Source: Novosphingobium mangrovisedimenti (lineage in GTDB: Bacteria > Pseudomonadota > Alphaproteobacteria > Sphingomonadales > Sphingomonadaceae). Taken from it: a stretch of 64,000 nucleotides of DNA. Shown here in pieces: positions 52,141 to 59,102 of this stretch (positions within the stretch are counted from its first letter, which is position 1; the number at the start of each line of letters is the position of its first letter). The notes beneath the pieces are model-generated. The model did not search any database and had not been told where the DNA came from. It saw only the letters and a list, made by a program, of their open reading frames with translations. The translations under genes and the position numbers were made by a program. The stretch covers positions 62,001 through 126,000 of the forward strand of contig NZ_JANZXA010000006.1 of the NCBI RefSeq assembly GCF_025153475.1, read 5' to 3'.

Positions 52141-53631
52141 TCACCGCCGCCGATAGCGTAGCAGAACGACCAGCGGGGCCAGCGCCAGGGCGAAGACGTA
52201 AAGCAGCCAGAAGGAATCGGTGTAGGACACCATCAGGGCCTGGCGCCCGATCTCCCTGCTTGCGCGGATCATCTGCGGGGCCGAGCTGAAATCGAAGTCC
52301 TGCCAGCGCCACAGGAGCGCCGGGTTGTCGGGTCGGACGCCTTCGGCAAGTCGCGCGTGGACAGTGGCCTCGTTGCGGATGGTCATCGACTGCATCACCG
52401 AAATCCACACCGAAGCGCCCAGCGCGCGGATCAGGGAGTTCATCGCCGTGCCCTGGTTGCGCAAGTGCGGAGGGATCGTCGCGAAGATGACCGTGGTGAT
52501 CGGCACGAACAGGAAGGCGCCGCCCACGCCCTGAACGAAGCCGGCGATTTCGACCAGGCGGGCATCCATGTGGAGCGAGAAGCCGGCCATCATCGCGGTC
52601 GACACCCCGCTGATCACCATGCCGATGACGATCAGCACGCGCGGATCGCCCCGGTTCACGAGCATGCCCACGATCGGCATCATCAGCATCGTGCCGATCC
52701 CGCGCGGCGCCATGGCCAGCCCCACGAGCACGGCGGGGTAGCCCATCAGGTCCGCCAGCAGCGGCGCGGTCATCGCCATGACCGAATACATCAGCCCGCC
52801 CAGGAAGAAGGCGAAGACCGAACCCACCGCGAAGTTTCGGTCGCGGAAGATGGCGAGGTTCACGAAGGGGCGGTCGGTCGTGAGCGTGTGGACCATGAAC
52901 ATATAGAAGGCGGTGACGGCGAGCGTCGCCTCGATCCAGATCTCGCGCGATTCGAACCAGTCGAGCATCTGCCCGCGGTCGAGCATGAGCTGGAACGAGC
53001 CGATCGCGACGGCCAGCAGGGCAAAGCCGGTAAAGTCGAGATCGACTGCGTTCTCGTCCTCGAAGGCAGGGAGGACCGCCAGCAGGCCCAGTACGGCGGC
53101 AATGCCGAAGGGCAGGTTGATGAAGAAGATCCAGCGCCAGTTGAACGCCTCGATCAGCCATCCGCCCAGGATCGGACCGCAGATCGGCCCGAGAATGACG
53201 CCGAGGCCCCAGGTGGCCATGGCCGACCCGTGCCGCTCGGGCGGGTTGATGTCGAGCAGGATCGCCTGGCTCATCGGCAGCAGCGCCGCGCCCATCGTTC
53301 CCTGCAGCATGCGGAACAGCACGAGTTGCTCGAAATTGGCGGCCATGCCGCACAGCATCGATGCCAGGGTAAAGCCGATCACGGAGGAGACGAACAGCCG
53401 CTTGCGCCCGAACCGGCTCGCCAGCCAGCCCGAAAGCGGCGTGAAGATGGCGGACATGATGATGTAGCTGGTGAGCACCCAGGTGATCTGCTCACGCGAG
53501 GCGGCCGTGCTTGCCTGCATGTGCGGCAGCGCGACATTGGCGATCGTCGCATCGAGCTGGGTCATGAAAGCCGCGGCAAGCGTGAATACGGTGATCAGCC
53601 GCCTGCGGCCTTCGGTGGGATAGGCATGCAT
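52141..53631 (-). CDS. DHA2 family MFS efflux transporter (EmrB-like), second copy
   Basis: A 496-residue, 14-helix permease closely similar in plan to the one at 19491 (TQLDATIANVALPHMQ, GWLASRFGRKR, ILLDINPPERH, GPICGPILGGWL). No adaptor or outer-membrane channel is adjacent. I start at MHAYPTEGRRR (53631), with GAAGG upstream; the longer frame to 53802 overlaps the divergent promoter and is unlikely. Confidence 0.92.
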   Translation of the reverse strand: MHAYPTEGRRRLITVFTLAAAFMTQLDATIANVALPHMQASTAASREQITWVLTSYIIMSAIFTPLSGWLASRFGRKRLFVSSVIGFTLASMLCGMAANFEQLVLFRMLQGTMGAALLPMSQAILLDINPPERHGSAMATWGLGVILGPICGPILGGWLIEAFNWRWIFFINLPFGIAAVLGLLAVLPAFEDENAVDLDFTGFALLAVAIGSFQLMLDRGQMLDWFESREIWIEATLAVTAFYMFMVHTLTTDRPFVNLAIFRDRNFAVGSVFAFFLGGLMYSVMAMTAPLLADLMGYPAVLVGLAMAPRGIGTMLMMPIVGMLVNRGDPRVLIVIGMVISGVSTAMMAGFSLHMDARLVEIAGFVQGVGGAFLFVPITTVIFATIPPHLRNQGTAMNSLIRALGASVWISVMQSMTIRNEATVHARLAEGVRPDNPALLWRWQDFDFSSAPQMIRASREIGRQALMVSYTDSFWLLYVFALALAPLVVLLRYRRR

Positions 53632-53804
53632 GGGCGGCGACCTTCGGGGCAATCCCGCCGCAGTGCAAGATGCGATGATGGAACCGCATGGACGATGCGA
53701 TTTGCCTGCAAGGCCCTTGCGCTGACCGCCCGCGTGGTGCTTGCCTTGACGTTCAGAACAGTCGGCCGGAACAATCCGGCCAGAACTATCGGGAGACTTC
53801 ACGC

Positions 53805-54557
53805 ATGAGCGAATGGAATGGACGCACGGCAGTCATCACCGGCGGCGGCAGGGGTTTCGGCAAGGCGTTCGGCGTGGCTCTGGCCCGCGAAGGCGCGCAT
53901 GTCGTGCTGGTCGATATCGATGGCGCCGAGGCCGAGGCGGCCGCGGCGGACATTCGCGCTTCGGGCGGCTCGGCCGAAGGGCTGGGCGGCGATGTCACCA
54001 ACGAGGCGCGCATGGCAGAGGTCATGGCGCAGGCGGCAAAGGCAAACGGTGGGATCGACCTGCTGGTCAACAACGCAGGCCTGCATTCGGACGAATATGG
54101 CCAGCCGATCCTCAAGATGGGTCTTTCCAAGGTGCGGCGCCTGTTCGATGTCAACGTGATCGGCGTGGTGTGCTGCACGCTGGCCGCGCATCCGCACATG
54201 AAGGGGCGGGCAGGGGCCTCGATCGTCAACATTTCCTCCAGCGCGGCGCACATGGGCGGATCGGCCTATGGCGACAGCAAGCTGGCGGTGGCGGGTCTCA
54301 CCATCACCTTTGCGCGCGAGCTGGGCGTGGACGGCATCCGCGTGAACGCGATCTCTCCCGGCCTAATGCTCACCGACACGATCCGCAAGGAACTGCCCGA
54401 GGCGACCAAGGCGCGCGTGCAGGCGATGCAGCTCATCCCCGGCGACGGGCTGGAAGAGGACATTGTCGAGGCCCTGCTCTATCTCGTGTCGAGCAAGGCG
54501 CGCTTCGTAACCGGCGAGACGCTGCGCGTGACCGGCGGCATGGCGGCGGGCGTGTGA
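53805..54557 (+). CDS. Short-chain dehydrogenase/reductase
   Basis: A 250-residue classical SDR: the cofactor site TGGGRGFGKAF, NNAG at the end of strand 4, and the catalytic Ser and YGDSK. Acidic residues after strand 2 (LVDIDGAE) favour NAD over NADP. GGGAG is 9 bases before the ATG. It is the first of four tightly linked genes and probably oxidises an alcohol or reduces a ketone in a catabolic pathway. Confidence 0.9.
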   Translation: MSEWNGRTAVITGGGRGFGKAFGVALAREGAHVVLVDIDGAEAEAAAADIRASGGSAEGLGGDVTNEARMAEVMAQAAKANGGIDLLVNNAGLHSDEYGQPILKMGLSKVRRLFDVNVIGVVCCTLAAHPHMKGRAGASIVNISSSAAHMGGSAYGDSKLAVAGLTITFARELGVDGIRVNAISPGLMLTDTIRKELPEATKARVQAMQLIPGDGLEEDIVEALLYLVSSKARFVTGETLRVTGGMAAGV

Positions 54558-54575
54558 CGTTGCGGAGCCTTGGCC

Positions 54576-55031
54576 ATGCATAAGGGTGACATCGCGCCCG
54601 AAAAGGGCATCACGGGGCGCAGTTCCTATCCGCCGCCGCACGACGAGAAGGTGAAGGGGCGCAAGACCTGGATGCTCACGCGGCAGTGGAAGCTCAGCCA
54701 GTTCGGCGTGAACATGGTCGAGCTGCCGCCCGGCGCATGGTCGACGCAGCGCCACTGGCACCGCACCAACGACGAACTGGTGATCGTGATCTCGGGCGAA
54801 CTCGTGCTCGTTACCGACGATGGCGAGGAAGTGCTGCGTGCGGGCGATAGCGTCGGCTTCCGGGCGGGGGTGGAGAACGCGCACCACTTGCAGAACCGCT
54901 CCGACCAGCCCGCCGTCTATTACGACATCGGCGGGCGCGATGCCTGGGACGTCTCGACTTTCCCCGACATCGGGCTGGAGGCGCGGACGCATCAGGAAAT
55001 CCGCTTCCGCGAGATCGGGACGAAGCCATGA
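54576..55031 (+). CDS. Cupin domain protein
   Basis: A 151-residue single-domain cupin. The first cupin motif reads RHWHRTNDELVIVISGE, giving His-x-His...Glu metal ligands; the second motif is GRAG-like (SVGFRAGVENAHHLQN). It might be a metal-dependent isomerase or dioxygenase. It starts 18 bases after the SDR and overlaps the GST by ATGA. Confidence 0.87.
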   Translation: MHKGDIAPEKGITGRSSYPPPHDEKVKGRKTWMLTRQWKLSQFGVNMVELPPGAWSTQRHWHRTNDELVIVISGELVLVTDDGEEVLRAGDSVGFRAGVENAHHLQNRSDQPAVYYDIGGRDAWDVSTFPDIGLEARTHQEIRFREIGTKP

Positions 55032-55705
55032 TCCGGCTGCTCTATTTCCCCACGCTCAACGGCCGGAAGGTGGCGATCGCGCTGGAGGAAATGGGGCTGC
55101 CCTACGATGTCGAGATCATCGATATTCTCGATGGCGGACAGGACGCGCCTGCCTTTCGCGCGGTGAACCCCAACGGCAAGATTCCCGCGCTGGTCGATGG
55201 CGATGTGCGCGTGTTCGAAAGCGCGGCGATCCTGCAGTATCTGGGCCGCAAATGGGGCCGGTTCTATCCGGCGGACGAACCCGTGCGCGCGGCTATCGAT
55301 TCCTGGCTGTTCTGGCAGATGTCCGGCCTCGGGCCGATGTCGGGGCAGGTCAACTGGTTCGCCCGCGCCGCGCAGAAGCCGGGCCGCGATCCGGCCGAAA
55401 CCGGGCTCGCCCTCCATCGCTTCCGCAAGGAGACCGAGAGGCTCTTCGCCGTACTGGAAGAGGCGTTGACGGGCCGCGAATACTTGTGCGGAGACTATTC
55501 CATCGCCGACATGTGCGTATGGCCCTGGATCGAGAAATATCCGGACAACGGCGGGGGGCTCGCCGCTTATCCGGCGATTGCCGACTGGCATGCGCGCATT
55601 GCGGCAAGGCCAGCGGTGCAGCGCGCGCTGGCCGTCGGTCTGGAAGGGCTGGAGAAATACAAGGACATCTTTGCAGTGTCCGCGCCAACGGAGAAGCAGG
55701 CATGA
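55028..55705 (+). CDS. Glutathione S-transferase (Nu-class-like)
   Basis: A 225-residue GST: an N-terminal thioredoxin-like domain (NGRKVAIALEEMGL, NPNGKIPALVDGD, VFESAAILQYLG) and a helical C-terminal domain with QMSGLGPMSGQVNWFARAA, typical of Nu-class enzymes such as YfcG and YghU, which act as disulfide reductases. It overlaps both neighbours by 4 bases. Confidence 0.93.
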   Translation: MIRLLYFPTLNGRKVAIALEEMGLPYDVEIIDILDGGQDAPAFRAVNPNGKIPALVDGDVRVFESAAILQYLGRKWGRFYPADEPVRAAIDSWLFWQMSGLGPMSGQVNWFARAAQKPGRDPAETGLALHRFRKETERLFAVLEEALTGREYLCGDYSIADMCVWPWIEKYPDNGGGLAAYPAIADWHARIAARPAVQRALAVGLEGLEKYKDIFAVSAPTEKQA

Positions 55706-56667
55706 GCAAGCACCCCATACGCCCCGATGCGCAGGGCTATCTCGACCTGATGGCGGCCAATCCCCGCCCGCCGATGGGCGACGAGAGCATCGCCCAGATG
55801 CGCGTGATTCCCAAGGAGGTGATGGCGCAGATGATCGGCGCGTTCGACCTGCCGGTCGGCGAGCTTGGCGAAGTGCGCGACGTGGTCATGCCGGGGCCGG
55901 GCGGCGACATGGAACTGCGCCTGTTCGACGTGCGCGCCGAGCGCGGCCCGGGCCCGGTGGTCGTGTTCTACCACGGCGGCGGCTTCGTCGTCGGCTCGAT
56001 CGATACGCACGCAGCGCTGGCGGCGGAAATCTCGCGCCAGCTCGATCTGCCGGTGGTCTCGGTCGAATACCGCCTCGCGCCCGAGCACAAGTGGCCGGCG
56101 GGGATCGACGACGGCGAGGCGGCGGCGCGCTGGATCGCCGAAAACGGCGCGGCTTTCGGGCGCGAGTTCACCGGACTGGTCCTGTGCGGGGACAGCGCCG
56201 GCGGCAACCTGACCCTCGTTACCGCGCTGGCCCTGCGCGATCGGCCGGCGGCCCTGCCGGTCATCCTGCAACTGCCGATCTACCCCAAGGCCGATTCCAG
56301 CGAGAGCTACGAATCCTACGTCCTGTTCGGCGAGGGATACGGCCTGTCGCGCGAGGACATGGCCTATTTCGACAGGGTCTATGCCGCCGATCCGCACCAC
56401 TGGCGCCATTCGCCGTTTGTCGCAGACCTTTCCGGGCTGCCGCCGATGGTCATGGCAACTGCCGGGCTCGATCCCCTGCGCGACGAGGGCAGGGCCTTTG
56501 CCGCCAAGGCCGTCGAGGCAGGCGTGCAGGTAGTCTACCGCGAATGCACCGGCACGATTCACGGCTTCGCGACCTACCGCAAGGCGATCCCATCGGCGCA
56601 GACCGATCTCGATACCATCATGGCCCACGCCCGTCTGCTGCTGGCCGAGGCCGGCGCCGGGGGGTGA
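55702..56667 (+). CDS. Alpha/beta hydrolase, hormone-sensitive lipase family
   Basis: A 321-residue esterase: oxyanion motif HGGGF (91-95), nucleophile GDSAGG (S165), acid in TAGLDPLRDE and His in TIHGFATY. A good match to the bacterial HSL family (Est, Aes-like). It is the last of the four coupled genes. It likely hydrolyses an ester made or taken up in the same pathway. Confidence 0.92.
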   Translation: MSKHPIRPDAQGYLDLMAANPRPPMGDESIAQMRVIPKEVMAQMIGAFDLPVGELGEVRDVVMPGPGGDMELRLFDVRAERGPGPVVVFYHGGGFVVGSIDTHAALAAEISRQLDLPVVSVEYRLAPEHKWPAGIDDGEAAARWIAENGAAFGREFTGLVLCGDSAGGNLTLVTALALRDRPAALPVILQLPIYPKADSSESYESYVLFGEGYGLSREDMAYFDRVYAADPHHWRHSPFVADLSGLPPMVMATAGLDPLRDEGRAFAAKAVEAGVQVVYRECTGTIHGFATYRKAIPSAQTDLDTIMAHARLLLAEAGAGG

Positions 56668-56759
56668 GCGTTTGGCCCGGAAGGCCATCGGTCTTGCCTG
56701 CAGCCCGCCCCTGAGCCCGCCGCGCTGTCCTGCGCGGTGCGAAACGCCAGACTTCGCCC

Positions 56760-57086
56760 ATGGGAGAGACGGTCAAGACATTCTGCCGCAATTGCAGCGC
56801 GCTGAACTGGCGGTCACTCGCGACGAGCGGGAGGAGGACGCGCGGCCCTATCGCCTCGGACCACGGCACGGTGCGCACGCGGGTGAAGGCGGAGGAGCGC
56901 CTGCAGCCGGGCCTCGTCTCGATGACGCACATGTTCGGGCCGCTCGTTTCGACCGGCGATCCCGAAGCCGACGGAGGTGCCAATGTCGGCCAGCTCTGCT
57001 CGCTGACCCGCGTGCTGGAGCCGGTAAACTTCATGCCGCGCTTTTCGGCGATTCCTGTTACCGTGCAGCCATATGAGAAAGACTGA
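56760..57086 (+). pseudogene. Molybdopterin oxidoreductase remnant with large internal deletion
   Basis: The first 15 residues, MGETVKTFCRNCSAL, match the extreme N-terminus of molybdopterin oxidoreductases (the CxxC start of the Fe-S site). The rest matches the extreme C-terminus of the same family (VRTRVKAEERLQPGLVSMTHMFG...NVGQLCSLTRVLEPV). In the next frame, ELAVTRDERE is the expected continuation of the N-terminus, so a small frameshift lies near 56801 and about 600 middle codons are gone. No functional enzyme is possible. Confidence 0.72.
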
Positions 57087-57099
57087 GAGGAGTATGGCG

Positions 57100-57732
57100 A
57101 TGGGACTGGCGCGCTGGTGGGATGAGACGGTCGTGCCGCGCATCATCCGCTGTGGCTGCGCGCAAGCGCCGATCATGGAAATCCGCAAGGACGTGGTGCC
57201 GCTGGCTACCGGGTGCGTGTTCGAACTGGGCTGCGGCGGGGGCATCAACCAGCAACTGCTCGATCCCGCGCGGATCGAAAGCTACGCCGGGCTCGATCCC
57301 TCGGGGAAGGGGCTCGACTATGCCCGCGCGGCGGCGGCTGAGAAGGGTTGGGACGCCGACATCCGGCAAGGCGTGGGCGAGGACATTCCCTTCGGCGATG
57401 AAAGCTTCGATACCGTGGTCTGCACCTTCACCTTGTGCTCGGTGCACGATCACGGCCGCACGCTTTCCGAACTGCGCCGCGTGCTGCGGCCGGGCGGCAC
57501 GCTGTTCTTTGCCGAGCACGGCCGTGCGCCCGATGCGAAAGTTGCGCGGTTTCAGGAACGCATCGATCCGGTGTGGAGCAAGGTTTTCGGCAACTGCCAC
57601 CTCTCGCGTCCGGTTACCTCCGCCGTGGCAGTCGCCGGTTTCGCCACTGAACCAACGGGCGCGCGGTACATGGGCGTGGGCCCGCGCTTTGCCGGCTGGA
57701 TGGAATGGGGCCGGGCGGTGAAGACGGGGTAA
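57100..57732 (+). CDS. Class I SAM-dependent methyltransferase
   Basis: A 210-residue methyltransferase: motif I VFELGCGGGINQQLL, then LDPSGKGLD, and the post-motif DESFDTVVCTFTLCSVHD typical of Methyltransf_11. Two in-frame ATGs lie close together; GAGGAG is 7 bases before the second (57100) and only 1 before the first (57094), so I start at 57100. It overlaps no gene apart from lying just after the remnant. Confidence 0.87.
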   Translation: MGLARWWDETVVPRIIRCGCAQAPIMEIRKDVVPLATGCVFELGCGGGINQQLLDPARIESYAGLDPSGKGLDYARAAAAEKGWDADIRQGVGEDIPFGDESFDTVVCTFTLCSVHDHGRTLSELRRVLRPGGTLFFAEHGRAPDAKVARFQERIDPVWSKVFGNCHLSRPVTSAVAVAGFATEPTGARYMGVGPRFAGWMEWGRAVKTG

Positions 57733-57744
57733 TTTGCGTAAGGT

Positions 57745-57820
57745 GTCATCCCAGGGAAGGCTGGGATCGTTGTAAGCATGGCGCGACATCGAGACCGATC
57801 CCAGCCTTCGCTGGGATGAC
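57745..57820. repeat. Inverted intergenic repeat pair
   Basis: GTCATCCCAG...AGGCTGGGATCG (57745-57769) and its imperfect reverse complement (57796-57820) flank 26 bases. Such REP-like elements recur between genes in many sphingomonads. The arms would form a long hairpin in RNA and may protect or end the upstream transcript. Confidence 0.7.
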
Positions 57821-57823
57821 GTT

Positions 57824-57853
57824 CGTTTATGTCTCCCGCGTTTATGTCTCCCG
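57824..57853. repeat. Tandem 15-bp duplication
   Basis: CGTTTATGTCTCCCG occurs twice in direct succession (57824-57838, 57839-57853). Confidence 0.85.
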
Positions 57854-57858
57854 TCCCC

Positions 57859-57880
57859 GCTCAGGCTGAGCCTGTCGAAG
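57859..57880. repeat. Sphingomonad intergenic repeat element
   Basis: GCTCAGGCTGAGCCTGTCGAAG, containing the palindrome GCTCA-GGC-TGAGC, is a motif common between genes of sphingomonads. Here it lies 18 bases from the stop of the zinc-ribbon gene. Confidence 0.65.
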
Positions 57881-57897
57881 CCCCCGGCTCCGCAAAC

Positions 57898-58944
57898 CTA
57901 CTGCACTTCCTCCGCCGGCGCCCCGCAGGCCATGCAAAACCGGAAGAACGCCATCTTGCGCGCATCGCAGCGGGCGCAGTGATTGAAGAGCGTCATGCCG
58001 CAATGCACGCAGAAGTTGGTTTCGCTTCCTTCCATGTTGGCGATGGGGCGATCGCAACCCGGGCAGACCTTGGCGGCCATCTTCTTGAAGGCTTCGTCGT
58101 GGGAAACGAGCTTGCGCCGTTCCTCTTCGGCCTGCGCTTCGACTTCGCGGCGCCGCTCGAGATAGTGGCGCATGTTCTTGATGAGGAAGTGCCCGGCGGC
58201 AAAGGTCATGATGATGCCGGCGCCATAGCGGATATAGCCGCCGTAGCTCGGCAGGTAGGGCACCAGTTCGACGAAGAAGACGAAGACCGAGGCCAGCACG
58301 AAACCCCGCGATAGCGGCCAGTAATTGCCCTTACGACGCTTCACGACCAGCCAGGCGGCCAGCAGCAGCAGGGGCAGCGTGATGGCAAGGCGCAGCAGGA
58401 AGATCCGCAGCTCCTGCCAGAACAGCGCGCGCTCGTATGCCGGGTAGGCGTCGCTTTGGAGGTCGGACTGTTGCTGTCGCAGGGCGTTCGCGCGCTGCTG
58501 GATCGAAAGGCGTTCGTTTTCGAGTGTGTCGATCCCGCTCTGTACCGAACGTTCGCCGCTCTTGAGCTGTTCGAGCTGACGGGTGCGCTCGATTACTTCG
58601 GGATCCTGCTGGGGATCGGTGGTCGCCGTGCGCGTCTGGATCCAGGCCTGGAAGGTTTCGGTGGCAGTCTTGGACGCGCTCTGTGCCTGCTGCAGTTGCA
58701 GCCGGGCAATGGCGAGCTTGTCGTCGATCTCCGCGCGGCGCCTGTCCACCGTCTTCAGTTCGTCCTCAACCTTGCGGTTCTGCGCGCTTTCCACGAACTG
58801 ATCGGGGGTGATGGTCGTCTCGACCCTGGGAAGGTCGCCGATGATCAGGTTGCCGAAACCGACGAGAAAGATCGCAAAGACAACGGAGACTATCCAAAGG
58901 ACAATGGCGTAGGCTCTTTCCGGCACCCTGGCCCCTTTTATCAT
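57898..58944 (-). CDS. Zinc-ribbon membrane protein with coiled coil, uncharacterised
   Basis: A 348-residue protein: a helix at about 13-37, a long periplasmic or cytoplasmic coiled coil (about 55-165), two to three more helices (about 185-255), and a C-terminal zinc ribbon with repeated CxxC pairs (CPGC, CVHC, CARC, CMAC). GGGAGAGGG precedes the chosen ATG. It lies downstream of RNase E on the same strand. Function unknown; the ribbon suggests protein or RNA contact. Confidence 0.72.
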   Translation of the reverse strand: MIKGARVPERAYAIVLWIVSVVFAIFLVGFGNLIIGDLPRVETTITPDQFVESAQNRKVEDELKTVDRRRAEIDDKLAIARLQLQQAQSASKTATETFQAWIQTRTATTDPQQDPEVIERTRQLEQLKSGERSVQSGIDTLENERLSIQQRANALRQQQSDLQSDAYPAYERALFWQELRIFLLRLAITLPLLLLAAWLVVKRRKGNYWPLSRGFVLASVFVFFVELVPYLPSYGGYIRYGAGIIMTFAAGHFLIKNMRHYLERRREVEAQAEEERRKLVSHDEAFKKMAAKVCPGCDRPIANMEGSETNFCVHCGMTLFNHCARCDARKMAFFRFCMACGAPAEEVQ

Positions 58945-59050
58945 GGTCCCTCTCCCTTTTCTCCAAGACAATGGGCATCATGCCTGAAAATTCGGCAAAT
59001 ACATACGGGTATCGATCGCCCGGCCTCGCAGCGACCCGCCGTTCCCATAG

Positions 59051-59089
59051 AAAAAGGGGCCCCCCGTCAGCGACGGGAGGCCCCTTTTT
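59051..59089 (-). terminator. Intrinsic terminator after rne
   Basis: An 18-bp stem (AAAAAGGGGCC...GGCCCCTTTTT) with one mismatch or wobble pair and a 3-base loop, with T5 on both ends. It lies 14 bases past the RNase E stop. It may act in either direction. Confidence 0.92.
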
Positions 59090-59102
59090 CATTCAGCAGG
59101 TA

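Noticed and set aside
52357-53808. Plus-strand frame antisense to the second DHA2 pump
   Set aside because: His/Arg/Glu-rich shadow of a clear 14-helix transporter.
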